A DNA stretch of 64,000 nucleotides from an uncultured Peptoniphilaceae bacterium (GTDB taxonomy: Bacteria; Bacillota; Clostridia; Tissierellales; Peptoniphilaceae): the NCBI GenBank assembly GCA_943912255.1, contig CALTTP010000007.1:1-64000 (forward strand), written 5' to 3'. The notes under the pieces are model-generated. The model was not told where the DNA came from. It searched no databases and worked only from the letters and a program-made list of their open reading frames with translations. Positions 8,442 through 17,624 of the stretch are shown piece by piece; position 1 is the stretch's first letter; every line of letters begins with the position of its first letter. The position numbers and the translations under genes were made by a program.

Positions 8442-10621
8442 TTAAACTCCCTCCTTTAAACTTTTTACAATTTCCCTTTCACTTTTCTTTAAACTACCAA
8501 TTTCTATAACAAAACAAAAGCTCAAAGTAAATATCCCTATAATGGATCCTATAGCTAATTTCTTGATAGTCCAACCACCTTTTGGAGTAAAAAAGCCAAA
8601 TTGATTGAATCGAAAAGTTACAAATACAATAAAAACAAAAAGGAACATGCTAATAAGATATGATAATAGATTTTTAAATATTTTATTCTTATGAATAGCC
8701 TTAAAATCATATCCCAACAAGTGTAAAACACTTATAATCTGCCCGTTAGTTGAAAAATATTCCTTTCTATCAATTACAAAAAGAGAAAACAATATTAGAA
8801 TTGATAGCATTAAAGCAACTCCATTTATGAAAGTCTCCAATTTAATCTCTTCAATCCTTGATAACACTTCATTGTAGACTGTAGTGATATATAAGACATA
8901 GGAGGTTGAATCCGTCTCGTCTATAATCGGTTTAAGTTCTTCGTATGCTTTTTTATAATTTGAAATATATGGATGAAAGTTTCCATTCACTAACGAAGGC
9001 AATTTTATTTCTCCCGTAGGAATTAGCTCTTCGCCATCTACCATTATTAAAACAAAGTTCAGAGCATTAGCTTCATCTATATTCTGTTTGGCGTCAAAAG
9101 TAAAATCTAGATTTCCACTCTTTACATATATATATTCTTCATATGGTTCTCCAACGCCTGTAGGCGTTTGTAAAATATGATATTCTTTTATTTTCTTTTT
9201 ATCTTCATCAGTAACTTTAATATTCTCAGGAATAAAAATTGCCCATTCGTTTTGCTTAGTTTGTACTCATCTAAATAATTATTATTTGTATCGACGAGAG
9301 GATTGATATTTAAGTAATTTTCATTTATAAAGGCATAATTTCCTCTAAAGGCTTGCTGATTAACATACTCAACGTCATAAAACATATCCTCCTGTTTTAT
9401 ATTTGGAGAAAAAAATAATACAGCCCCTTTTTCATCTAATCTATTCCACAATCGGTTTAATTTGGGAACCACTATTTTTTCAAATTTCTCATCATCTTCC
9501 ACATAAGTCCATGGCCAAGAGCATGCAATATTTGCATAGTTAATGGACTTATCCCAGGTTGAAATGTACTTTTTTACAAATACATAATCGTTTAAACCAT
9601 ATATGCTTACCACAAATAGATATAACAATACTGCAATTGCTATAGTTTTATGAAAATTTTCAAAAAAACTGGAAATTTTATTTTTTCTTCTTCTTTTTCC
9701 TTTCATGGAAGAAGTAATATCTGTTCTTCTAACTTTAATAATTAACATTGTCAATTCGCATAAAAACAACAACATCAAAACAATTATAAAAATTATGAAA
9801 AATTCTTTTAAAGAAAATAAAAAACCTAAAACTGACTCAGGCTTTACCAAAAAATATAATGCTAAGGGTACCAAGAGAAAAGAAGCTAAATAGGGAATTA
9901 GTAATAATGATTTAACTTTTATAAAACTAAATTCAATCAAATTATATCCTAATAACTTTGCTACAGATATCTCCTTTGTTAGACTGCTATTATAAATTGC
10001 AAAGCAAAAAATCAACGCAAAAAAAAGAATCGACGTAAAAGATAAATATAAATAGACTTGTTTTTGGGTAAATTCACTCGCCAAGGAAAAAGAAGGCTCT
10101 ATGACAGAGTCAACTTTTAAATCCTTATCACTATTTAATTCCTCGATAAAATTTAAAATATCCTTTTGACTACCTTTCAAGTGATAATCTCCATTAAAAA
10201 AATTCTTATCTAATTTATCAAAAGAAAACAGACCAACCTTTTTCTTTGTCAACAAACTTATATTAATGATCCTATCAAATCTATTGATGTCTCTATTATT
10301 TTCCTTAAATCTAATACTCTTAAAAGTCTTTTCAAACCATTTTGATTCATTTAAAAAGATATAGATATTTATTTTTTGTTTTTCACTTTGAGTGTTTTTA
10401 GGTTCATAAACCTCCTTTATAAAACTAATATGATTTTTGCTTGCCTTTCTCTGGATTTCACCAATAGTATCCTTTTCATTACCAGGAAAGGTAACAATGT
10501 TTAAAGTAGTATCAAACTCCTTATAAAAGGAATTCATAAACTTTCCATCTTTGTAAAAAAAATGTCCTAGGCTAATTACTAAAATTAGTAAAATTGATAA
10601 TAAACCTATAGTCCTTTTCAT
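8442..10621 (-). pseudogene. Bacteriocin-associated integral membrane (putative immunity) protein, frameshifted
   Basis: An N-terminal hydrophobic anchor (MKRTIGLLSILLILVISL) is followed by an extracellular region, a cluster of membrane spans at about residues 200-310, a second extracellular region and C-terminal membrane spans, about 727 residues in all. This fits the seven-span proteins (DUF1430 type) that accompany lactococcin-972-like bacteriocins. The frame breaks near 9250 (SKTNGQFLF); one extra A in AAAA gives SKNEWAIFIPENIK and reads through to the stop at 8442. The ATG at 10621 follows GTGAGG; an in-frame TTG at 10648 is less likely. The gene is sandwiched between precursor and ATPase. 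Confidence 0.72.
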
Positions 10622-10650
10622 ATTTTTAATCCTCACTAAATATATCAATT

Positions 10651-10692
10651 AACAAAGCTCCAACGCGGAAACTTGTACGTTGGAACTTTGTT
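10651..10692 (-). terminator. Stem-loop between bacteriocin gene and permease
   Basis: Arms AACAAAGTTCCAACG and CGTTGGAGCTTTGTT pair with one mismatch around a 12-base loop. It starts 13 bases after the bacteriocin stop and ends about 30 bases before the permease start. No T-run follows on the minus strand, so it may partly terminate or protect the short abundant precursor transcript rather than end it. Confidence 0.5.
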
Positions 10693-10704
10693 AGATAATT
10701 TTTA

Positions 10705-11108
10705 TTATTTTACATTTACCCAAGCTCTATTACCAGAACCAGCTTTTTCCCAAGAAGCTGATGCTCTTCTTCCTGCAGACACCCATCCAGAATATCCATG
10801 CTTTCCACCCTTTCCCCTTACAGTGGTTTTATGTATTTTGTAATTATGGTCAAAATTAGACCATACATATCTTACATCTACCCCGTGTCTCCATCTTCCT
10901 CCTAAGAAGTTTTTCCATCCACTGTCATAAAATGATGCAGTAATATCATTAGCCTTTTTTTCTATAAGTTCTATTTTTTCCTCTTCTACATAAACTCATA
11001 CCCCAAATCTTCTGAATATGGAAGTTGGGTTTCTGCTGCATAACTATACCCAGTTGATGCCAACAATATACCAGCTAACAACAATCCTTTTGTTATAAAT
11101 TTTTTCAT
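10705..11108 (-). pseudogene. Lactococcin 972 family bacteriocin precursor, frameshifted
   Basis: The ATG at 11108 follows AAAGGAGAA and opens a clear signal peptide (KKFITKGLLLAGILLAS, cut likely after YSYAA). The frame meets a TAG at 10986. One added base just before it continues as VEEEKIELIEKK and then the mature region with GGRWRHGVDVRYVWSNFDH, KIHKTTVRGKGG, and SGWVSAGRRASASW to a TAA at 10705. The W-x-H-G, S-N-(Y/F)-x-H, and H-x-T pattern is that of lactococcin 972, a Sec-exported bacteriocin that binds lipid II. About 133 residues if restored. Adjacent ATPase and membrane protein genes confirm the family. Confidence 0.78.
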
Positions 11109-11256
11109 TAATAGTTCTCCTTTCAATTCCTTAATTAAGTTTAACAATACAAATTAAATAACAGAGAAGATAGCCCTAGCTCATGTCTTTTCATAATTCA
11201 TTTCATTACCTCATTGTTATTCTATTTTTAAAACACTTATTTTTTTGTAGTATTTT

Positions 11257-11304
11257 AAAACCAAAAGCTAACCTTATATTTATTATAGGTTAGCTTTTGG
11301 TTTT
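11257..11304 (-). terminator. Perfect 18-bp palindrome ending the two-component operon
   Basis: AAAACCAAAAGCTAACCT pairs perfectly with its complement across a 12-base AT loop (arms 11257-11274 and 11287-11304). It lies 39 bases past the histidine-kinase stop and upstream of the bacteriocin gene. Its outer TTTT works as a short T-run on both strands, so it can terminate the kinase transcript. Confidence 0.75.
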
Positions 11305-11342
11305 GAACTTAACTTTTTATATGTTTAATTCTTACTTTTTTC

Positions 11343-12434
11343 TTACTTTTTCATTACAACTGGAATCGTAACTTTTGCATATACTTTTTCTTTTATCTCT
11401 TGTATGTCAAAGCTCCCTTCCAAGTATGATACTATCTCATTTACGATTGTAAGTCCCAATCCGAAACCCTCAATACTTTTTATATGTCTAGCAAAATCAC
11501 CTCTATAAAACTTTGCCTTAACCATGTCCCAATCTATGTTACTGTCGTTATCTACTTCATTAATCATCGTAATTATAATTTTGTCGGCTTTATTTTTAAC
11601 AATAATATCGATATTTGATTCTTTCTTAGAGTATTTTACTGCATTAGAAAACAAATTATCCAATACTCTTAACAACAGCTCTGGGTCCGTTTGAACTTCT
11701 TTATTTTCCAAATCTTCTAACTTAACGTTCAATGTATTAGCTATGTCTAAAACATGAAGCTCTTCTTCCCACTGTTTAAAAAATAATTCTATATTAAACT
11801 TCTTAATATTTATTGGTATTTCATTCAAATTGAATTTAAGATAAGCAAAAAAATCTTCGGTTAAACTATTTAAAATTTTAGTGTTTTCATAAATAACTTT
11901 CACAAACTTTTGTCTTTGTCTTTCTTTTAAATCTCTTTCTTCATTCAAAATCGACGCATAACCCAAGATATTTGAGATAGGTGTTTTGATATCATGAGCT
12001 AAATAAGTTAATAAGTCTGTCTTTTCTCGGTATACTTCCTCATAATCTCGTTCCATATTTGAATATTTCTTTTTAATACTGATATATTTTTCTCTTTGAG
12101 TTGATAGAGATTCATGGAAAGGTATTATTTCTGAGGTTTCTCCTGAAAGGTAATTTAATGCCGATTCAAAATAATTACTATATTTTTCCATTTGCTTTTT
12201 TTGTATTATAAAGCATCCAATCAGGATTAAAAGAGACCCGAAAATTATAAAAATATAATTTGAGTATTTAAAATAGATTTCAAATAGGTAGTTAAGGTCT
12301 TTTTCTTTGTCGATATTACCAACAATTATAATACCTAACAGCCTGTTAATAATAATGCTTATTATGGTTCCAATAAAAATCCACAGACATTGTAAAATTA
12401 TGGTTTGAGAATAAAAAGAATTTTTCTTACGCAT
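11343..12434 (-). CDS. Two-component sensor histidine kinase (VanS-like)
   Basis: 363 residues. Two membrane segments (about 10-38 and 58-80) frame a short extracellular loop of about 20 residues. A coiled linker leads to the HisKA box YLAHDIKTPISN with H147, then the ATPase domain with N-box LFSNAVKYSK and G-box FGLGLTIVNE. The small sensor loop is typical of kinases that sense cell-envelope compounds or a membrane partner. The start overlaps the end of the restored response-regulator gene by eight bases. Position beside the bacteriocin cassette suggests, but does not prove, that it controls it. Confidence 0.87.
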   Translation of the reverse strand: MRKKNSFYSQTIILQCLWIFIGTIISIIINRLLGIIIVGNIDKEKDLNYLFEIYFKYSNYIFIIFGSLLILIGCFIIQKKQMEKYSNYFESALNYLSGETSEIIPFHESLSTQREKYISIKKKYSNMERDYEEVYREKTDLLTYLAHDIKTPISNILGYASILNEERDLKERQRQKFVKVIYENTKILNSLTEDFFAYLKFNLNEIPINIKKFNIELFFKQWEEELHVLDIANTLNVKLEDLENKEVQTDPELLLRVLDNLFSNAVKYSKKESNIDIIVKNKADKIIITMINEVDNDSNIDWDMVKAKFYRGDFARHIKSIEGFGLGLTIVNEIVSYLEGSFDIQEIKEKVYAKVTIPVVMKK

Positions 12435-13124
12435 TCAACTTATACCCCACTCCCCAGATAGTTTTAATAATAGAATCTATTCCAATAGTTTCAAACTTCC
12501 CTCTTATTCTTCTTATATGTGACATTACAGGGTTTACTTCTCTCTCAAGAATTCTATCTCCCAGATCTTATAGTGTATATCTTCCATACTATGTACACTA
12601 TCAGGTTCTCCCATCATCATCCACAATATTTCAAATTCTATAGGAGTTAATTCAATACATAATCCGTTATAAAGGGCTTTATGAGTTTTTTTATTTAATA
12701 TTAGCTTCTCAACTTTTCTTTCGTAGCTCTCTTCACTAACATTATTGTTCGAAAATTCATAACTTCTCCTAAGTTGTGATTTTATCCTAGCAACTAGTTC
12801 AGCGGGATCAAAAGGTTTAGTGATATAATCATCCGCTCCAATATTAAGTCCTTGTACTTTGTGGATTGGTCTTTCCAAAGCTGTAACCATTATGATGGGT
12901 ATAGTCGAATCCTTCCTGATAATTTTACAAATATCAAATCCATTAAGACCCGGTAGAAGCAAGTCCATCAGAATCAAATTATATTTTCTGTCTTTTAATC
13001 CTTTTAATGCTTCCTTACCATTGTTGTAAATATCAATTATCCATCCTTCTGGTATTAAGTACATTTTAATTAATTCAGATAAGTCTTTATCATCCTCAAT
13101 AATCATTATTCTCATTTTATCCAT
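12427..13124 (-). pseudogene. OmpR/PhoB-family response regulator (VanR-like), frameshifted near C-terminus
   Basis: The receiver domain is complete: acidic pair D11/D12, phospho-acceptor D54 in LILMDLLLPG, and a conserved lysine in ITKPFDP. The winged-helix domain begins normally (LTPIEFEILWMMM) but hits a stop at 12534 after WEIEFLREK. One added base near 12550 gives ILEREVNPVMSHIRRIR and ends ...TIWGVGYKLNA at 12427, the expected recognition helix and wing. Without it the DNA-binding helix is lost. The ATG at 13124 has AAGGAG. It is cotranscribed with the kinase. Confidence 0.8.
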
Positions 13125-13262
13125 TTTCTACTCCTTGATGATTTAAATGAAATACTAGTTATGATTCTGATTTTACAAAAAATATGTACCCTTTGTTTTA
13201 ACTATTTTACCACAAAAAACTAGTAATAATTTTTAATTTTTTTCAACATTAAACAAAAGAAA

Positions 13263-13283
13263 TAGGAACCAATAAGATTCCTA
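13263..13283 (-). terminator. Short terminator overlapping the stop of the TudS-like gene
   Basis: On the minus strand TAGGAA pairs with TTCCTA across a nine-base loop and is followed by TTTCTTTTGTTT. The stop codon TAG is the first triplet of the stem. Confidence 0.5.
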
Positions 13284-13769
13284 CTTCCCCAAAAACTCTA
13301 TTAATTTTTTTAAATCATTCTCTTTCCCCTCTACATATTCTGTAGAAACTTCCATAGTCTTCAACTCTATATTATTTACCTTTAGCAGTTTTAAAAGTTC
13401 TTCCATATAGATTCCCCTTTTAACTGTTATGGAGCAAGTGGGACTTTGATTTATACCTACTATTCCAATAATCTCATAATCGTTTCTCAAATACTCTTTC
13501 ACTGATACTAGAACTTTTTCTGCAATCTTTTTACAATGTTTTCTGTAGCCTTTTAAACCATCGTATTCTTCATAGGATAAAGGTTCACGATCTAGACCTA
13601 GAAATTCATTTTCCGGACAGGGCATTTGATGAATTCCTGTATCTTCTTTTAATATCTCTTGGATTATCTTGTTAAATCCTCCTTTAGCCCTTGCCAAAGG
13701 TTCTACTACGATATTTTGATTTAATATGCAGTGGGAAAGAAAAACTACTTTCTTCTTCCTTAGGTCCAT
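13281..13769 (-). CDS. CD3072-like TudS-related putative desulfidase
   Basis: About 162 residues with three cysteine motifs in the spacing of the DUF523/TudS group: SHCILNQN near residue 14, MPCPENEFLG near 50, and INQSPTCSIT near 112. TudS uses such cysteines to hold an iron-sulfur cluster and remove sulfur from thio-nucleobases. The gene starts within the stop of the upstream ECF S-component gene (TGATG), and the same pair is adjacent in Clostridioides difficile (CD3072/CD3073). Uptake and desulfuration of one substrate is the natural reading. A GTG at 13772 is an alternative start. Confidence 0.7.
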   Translation of the reverse strand: MDLRKKKVVFLSHCILNQNIVVEPLARAKGGFNKIIQEILKEDTGIHQMPCPENEFLGLDREPLSYEEYDGLKGYRKHCKKIAEKVLVSVKEYLRNDYEIIGIVGINQSPTCSITVKRGIYMEELLKLLKVNNIELKTMEVSTEYVEGKENDLKKLIEFLGK

Positions 13770-14326
13770 CACCTGCCTAGCCCCTTTTTAATTTTAGGCA
13801 ATGTCAAAGCCACTAGTCCACAGGTAAGAACCTTGTCCACTATGTTTGAAGTTATCCTGGGAATAAAGGCTGCTGAAAAGATTTCAGTTCCCCCTTGTCT
13901 TAAAGCTGTAAAGAATATATCGTTAAAGTCTCCTGTTAGTCCTCCATATACAAAAACGGCAATTGGGGTTCCTATTAGTGGAGCTACTACAGCTAGGATA
14001 AGTCCTGTAATGATGGCTGTTTTTAAATCAAATTTAAATTTACGGGCTATTAAACCTACTACAAGTCCTATTACGATGTTCACGAGGGCAAAGGGCAAGT
14101 CCTTAGGGTTTTTCATTACCGCTAGAAGTGCATTGGTAAGTCCTCCAATAATCATCCCCCAAATTGGACCAAACCATACTGCTCCAAACACAGTTCCCAT
14201 GGTGTCTAAAAATAGCAGTGGTATTTTTATTGCTCCAACAACTATACTAAGTACGATATTGAGTACTATGAACATGGCAGAAAGCACCATTTTTCTAGTA
14301 CTTGAAACATTTGAAGTATTATTCAT
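13769..14326 (-). CDS. CD3073-like putative ECF transporter S component
   Basis: 185 residues with about six membrane segments. The N-terminal STRKMVLSAMFIVLNIVL segment, with a short cytoplasmic tail and early helix, resembles the substrate-binding S subunits of energy-coupling factor transporters. Conserved glycine-rich turns follow (GAVWFGPIWGMIIGGLTNAL). It would pair with the shared EcfA1/A2/T unit encoded at 18.4-20.8 kb. AAAAGGAGA precedes the ATG. It is coupled to the TudS-like gene, so a sulfur-containing nucleobase or similar ligand is plausible but unproven. Confidence 0.72.
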   Translation of the reverse strand: MNNTSNVSSTRKMVLSAMFIVLNIVLSIVVGAIKIPLLFLDTMGTVFGAVWFGPIWGMIIGGLTNALLAVMKNPKDLPFALVNIVIGLVVGLIARKFKFDLKTAIITGLILAVVAPLIGTPIAVFVYGGLTGDFNDIFFTALRQGGTEIFSAAFIPRITSNIVDKVLTCGLVALTLPKIKKGLGR

Positions 14327-14472
14327 TTTTTTCTCCTTTTATTAATTTTGTCCGGTTGATTAAAGTATATACTAGATTTGAAAAATGTAAAGAAGTATTG
14401 ATTAAAAATCGATTTTCTGGAATTAATATGTCCAATTTTGCCACTTTTTATCTATTTTTTACGCTTTTATGT

Positions 14473-14478
14473 TATAAT
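14473..14478 (+). promoter_or_regulatory. -10 element of the amino-acid ABC operon
   Basis: A consensus TATAAT lies 30 bases before the ATG at 14508. No clear -35 box is visible in the T-rich stretch before it. The 180-base divergent region also drives the ECF S-component gene on the other strand. Confidence 0.5.
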
Positions 14479-14507
14479 AGTACCAATTTTATAATTTGGA
14501 GGAGAAA

Positions 14508-16097
14508 ATGAAAAATATAATTAGAAGACTAGAACTTGTCTTCTTGGGAATATTGATGATGCTTTCTTCTTTCCACAATATTACTAAAGCTGCCGAGGTA
14601 ACTACCGATGGCGTCTTTAGAGTGGGGATGGAAGTTAATTATGCGCCTTTCAATTGGACCCAAGTGGATGATAAAAATGGAGGATATCCAATTTCCAATA
14701 GTCCTGGTGAATATGCCAACGGCTATGATGTGGCTATGGCAAAAAAGATTGCCGATGGACTTGGACTAAAGTTGGAGATCTTAAAAATAGAGTGGGACGG
14801 ACTTATTCCTGCCCTACAATCTGGAAAAATTGATGGTATCATTGCAGGTATGTCCCCGACGGAGGAGAGAAAAAAAGAAATCGACTTCTCTTCTAACTAC
14901 TATAGTTCCGACTTGGTAATAGTGGTTAAAAAGGGCAGTCCTTTTGAAAAGGCTAAAAATATATCTGATTTTAAAAATGCAAAGATTTCTGCTCAATTGA
15001 ATACTTTCCACTATGAAGTCATAGATCAGATACAGGGAGTAGATAAACAAGATCCTCTTGATTCCTTTTCAACTTTGATTTTAAACACCAAGACTGAAAA
15101 GATTGACGGTTATGTGTCTGAAAGACCTGGAGCTCTTTCTGCTACAACTGCTGACAAGGACTTGACCTTTGTAGAATTTGAAGAAGGCGGTAAGTTTAAC
15201 ACTTCTGCCGAGGACACTTCTATTGCAGTTGGTCTTAGAAAACAAACTCCTTTAACAGATAAGGTAAATAAAGTGCTCGAAGGTATCGGCGAAGATGAAC
15301 GGGAGAAAATTATGGAAGAAAAGGTCCTACTTCAAACAGAGTCTGGGGATGATGAAAAGACGGGTTTTTGGACTGATGTAAAGGATATATGGTCGGAATA
15401 CAAGCTGCTTTTCCTAAAGGGAATTGGAGTGACTTTGGCATTGGCCATTGTTGCAACCACCATTGGCTTTTTCATTGGACTAATTGTGGCTGTCATTAGG
15501 AGTTTAAAGGTTAAAAGGGAACATGGTATTAAATATGGTCTGAAGAAGGTTTTGGACTTTATCCTTACTGCCTATGTGGAAATTTTTAGAGGAACTCCTA
15601 TGATGGTGCAGGCAATTCTTATTTTCTACGGAATTCCATATCTCTTTGACATAGAGACGAACGCCATGGTAACTGCTTTTGTGGTGGTTTCCATCAACAC
15701 GGGTGCCTACCTTTCGGAAGTAGTTCGTGGAGGAATCAACTCCGTTGACCCAGGGCAAATGGAAGGGTGTAAGGCCTTGGGAATGACCCATGGTCAAGCT
15801 ATGAGATATGTAATTATTCCTCAAGCTGTAAGAAATATCATTCCATCCATAGGAAATGAGTTGGTGGTAAATTTAAAGGATACGGCGGTACTATCTGTAA
15901 TTTCTGTAACAGAGCTATTCTTTGTTTCAAGATCCGTTTCTGGTACTACCAACAAGTATTTTCAAACCTATATAATAATATTGGTTATCTACTTTATAAT
16001 AACTTTCTCTATAACAAGACTTATAAGATTTTTAGAGTATAGGTTATTTAAGGTTAAAAACTTTAAGATAGAATCCGTTACAGGAGGTGGAAATTAG
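14508..16097 (+). CDS. Polar amino-acid ABC transporter, fused substrate-binding and permease protein
   Basis: About 529 residues. A signal peptide (to about residue 25) leads into a periplasmic-type SBP domain (FRVGMEVNYAPFNW, IEWDGLIPALQSGKIDGIIA) to about 280. A HisM/GlnP-type permease follows, with membrane spans from about 300, EIFRGTPMMVQA, and the ATPase-contact loop EGCKALGMTHGQAMRYVIIP. This fused layout is common in Gram-positive glutamine-type importers. The ATG at 14508 follows GGAGGAG; the in-frame TTG at 14496 overlaps that site. The ATPase gene follows without a gap. Confidence 0.92.
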   Translation: MKNIIRRLELVFLGILMMLSSFHNITKAAEVTTDGVFRVGMEVNYAPFNWTQVDDKNGGYPISNSPGEYANGYDVAMAKKIADGLGLKLEILKIEWDGLIPALQSGKIDGIIAGMSPTEERKKEIDFSSNYYSSDLVIVVKKGSPFEKAKNISDFKNAKISAQLNTFHYEVIDQIQGVDKQDPLDSFSTLILNTKTEKIDGYVSERPGALSATTADKDLTFVEFEEGGKFNTSAEDTSIAVGLRKQTPLTDKVNKVLEGIGEDEREKIMEEKVLLQTESGDDEKTGFWTDVKDIWSEYKLLFLKGIGVTLALAIVATTIGFFIGLIVAVIRSLKVKREHGIKYGLKKVLDFILTAYVEIFRGTPMMVQAILIFYGIPYLFDIETNAMVTAFVVVSINTGAYLSEVVRGGINSVDPGQMEGCKALGMTHGQAMRYVIIPQAVRNIIPSIGNELVVNLKDTAVLSVISVTELFFVSRSVSGTTNKYFQTYIIILVIYFIITFSITRLIRFLEYRLFKVKNFKIESVTGGGN

Positions 16098-16838
16098 ATG
16101 AAGGATGAAATTATTTTAGAGCTTTCCCATTTAAAAAAGGAATTTGGCGAAGTTAAGGTCTTAAAGGACATTAATTTGGATATTAAAAAGGGAGAGGTTG
16201 TATCTATAATCGGACCCTCTGGTTCAGGAAAATCCACCATGTTAAGATGTATTAACCTTTTAGAAGAACCTACTGGCGGAGATATTTTATACCATGGAGA
16301 GTCAATCTTGAAGCCAAAGTTTGACCTATGTAAGTATCGTTCTAAGGTGGGAATGGTCTTTCAACAGTTCAATCTTTTTGAAAATATTACGATTTTAGAA
16401 AATTGTGTAATCGGTCAAGTAAAAGTAAATAAGGTAAATAAAAAAGAGGCTGTGAAAACCGCCAAGAAGTACTTGGAAATGGTAGGCCTTAAGGAAAGAG
16501 AAGATGCAAAGCCTTCACAGATCTCTGGTGGACAAAAACAAAGGGCCGCCATTGCAAGAGCTCTTTCAATGAATCCAGAAGTCCTTTTATTTGATGAACC
16601 AACTTCCGCTTTGGACCCGGAACTCGTAGGCGAAGTGCTTGAAGTTATGGAAAATCTTGCAAAATCTGGTATGACCATGGCAGTTGTAACCCATGAAATG
16701 GACTTTGCAAAGGATGTTTCCCATAGAGTTTGTTTTATGGACAAGGGTATAATACTGGAGGAGGGATCTCCAGAGGATATTTTTGAAAATCCTAAATTTG
16801 ATAGAACCAAGGAGTTTTTACAAAGGATAATAAATTAG
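16098..16838 (+). CDS. Polar amino-acid ABC transporter ATP-binding protein (GlnQ-like)
   Basis: 246 residues. Walker A GPSGSGKST, Q-loop MVFQQFNLFENITILEN, signature ISGGQKQRAAIARAL, Walker B LLFDEPTSALDP and H-loop VVTHEMDFAK are all intact. It begins one base after the stop of the fused binding/permease gene, with AGGAGG upstream. Two copies would power import by the fused protein. The substrate is probably glutamine, glutamate or a similar polar amino acid. Confidence 0.94.
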   Translation: MKDEIILELSHLKKEFGEVKVLKDINLDIKKGEVVSIIGPSGSGKSTMLRCINLLEEPTGGDILYHGESILKPKFDLCKYRSKVGMVFQQFNLFENITILENCVIGQVKVNKVNKKEAVKTAKKYLEMVGLKEREDAKPSQISGGQKQRAAIARALSMNPEVLLFDEPTSALDPELVGEVLEVMENLAKSGMTMAVVTHEMDFAKDVSHRVCFMDKGIILEEGSPEDIFENPKFDRTKEFLQRIIN

Positions 16839-16846
16839 GAGGACGA

Positions 16847-17494
16847 ATGAAGAAATATATACTTTTTGATCTAGATGGAACTTTGACAGATTCAGGAGAA
16901 GGAATTAAAAACGCCATAAGATATGCACTCAATCAAATGAATGTTTTGGACTATAAAGAGGATATTTTAAATAGCTTTATCGGCCCACCCCTCTCCGATT
17001 CTTTTAAAACCCATTTTAATTTTTCCGACATGGACACTCAAAGGGCAATTGATACCTATAGAGTTTACTATAGTGACAAGGGTAAGTTTGAAAACAGGCC
17101 CTATGATGCAATAGAAGAACTTCTTGAAAAGTTAAAGAAAAATGGTCACGACATACTTCTAGCAACTTCTAAGCCTGAAGTTTTTGCCATCGAAATCTTA
17201 AAGCATTTTAACTTATATAATTACTTTGACTATATTGCTGGAGCAAGCTTAGATGGTAGCCTTATCTATAAGGACGACATTATAAAACATTGTCTAGACA
17301 ATTACACCATAGATATAGAAAATTCCTTTATGGTGGGAGATAGGTTTTATGATATCGAAAGCGGCCTTAAGTGGGGACTTAAAACTATTGGTGTAACCTA
17401 TGGCTTTGGCAGTAGGGAAGAACTTATAAATGCAAAGGCAAATTTTATTGTCGATCGACCTATGGAGATATATGATATAGTTGAAGAAAATTAA
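16847..17494 (+). CDS. HAD hydrolase, phosphoglycolate-phosphatase-like
   Basis: 215 residues. Motif I is FDLDGTLTDSG with nucleophile D8 and acid D10, motif II LLATSKP, and motif III/IV MVGDRFYDIESG. A helical cap lies between motifs I and II, as in the Gph/PpaX subclass. It hydrolyses small phosphate monoesters in the cytoplasm; the substrate is not evident. TTAGGAGG precedes the ATG, eight bases after the ATPase stop, so it is the third gene of this operon. Confidence 0.88.
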   Translation: MKKYILFDLDGTLTDSGEGIKNAIRYALNQMNVLDYKEDILNSFIGPPLSDSFKTHFNFSDMDTQRAIDTYRVYYSDKGKFENRPYDAIEELLEKLKKNGHDILLATSKPEVFAIEILKHFNLYNYFDYIAGASLDGSLIYKDDIIKHCLDNYTIDIENSFMVGDRFYDIESGLKWGLKTIGVTYGFGSREELINAKANFIVDRPMEIYDIVEEN

Positions 17495-17515
17495 CAACTT
17501 TTAATAAGACATTAA

Positions 17516-17556
17516 AAAAGCATCATTTATGAACTTGTGTTCTATACGATGCTTTT
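17516..17556. terminator. Bidirectional terminator between HAD gene and truA
   Basis: AAAAGCATC and GATGCTTTT pair across a 23-base loop. On the plus strand it is followed by a TTGTTATTTT tract; on the minus strand the stem runs into TTTTTT. It can end both convergent transcripts. Confidence 0.65.
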
Positions 17557-17624
17557 GTTATTTTCTAGTTTTTAACATACCTTATCTATAATTTATCCAG
17601 GTATGTAGTATTTACTCTAAAGGT

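Noticed and set aside
13833..14345. 170-codon plus-strand frame opposite the ECF S-component
   Set aside because: It is antisense to a clear membrane protein that is coupled to its neighbour; there is no ribosome site and no recognisable domain.
16415..16810. 131-codon minus-strand frame inside the GlnQ-like gene
   Set aside because: It is a shadow of a complete ABC ATPase. The same holds for frames opposite ecfA1, ecfA2, rpoB, rpoC and fhs.
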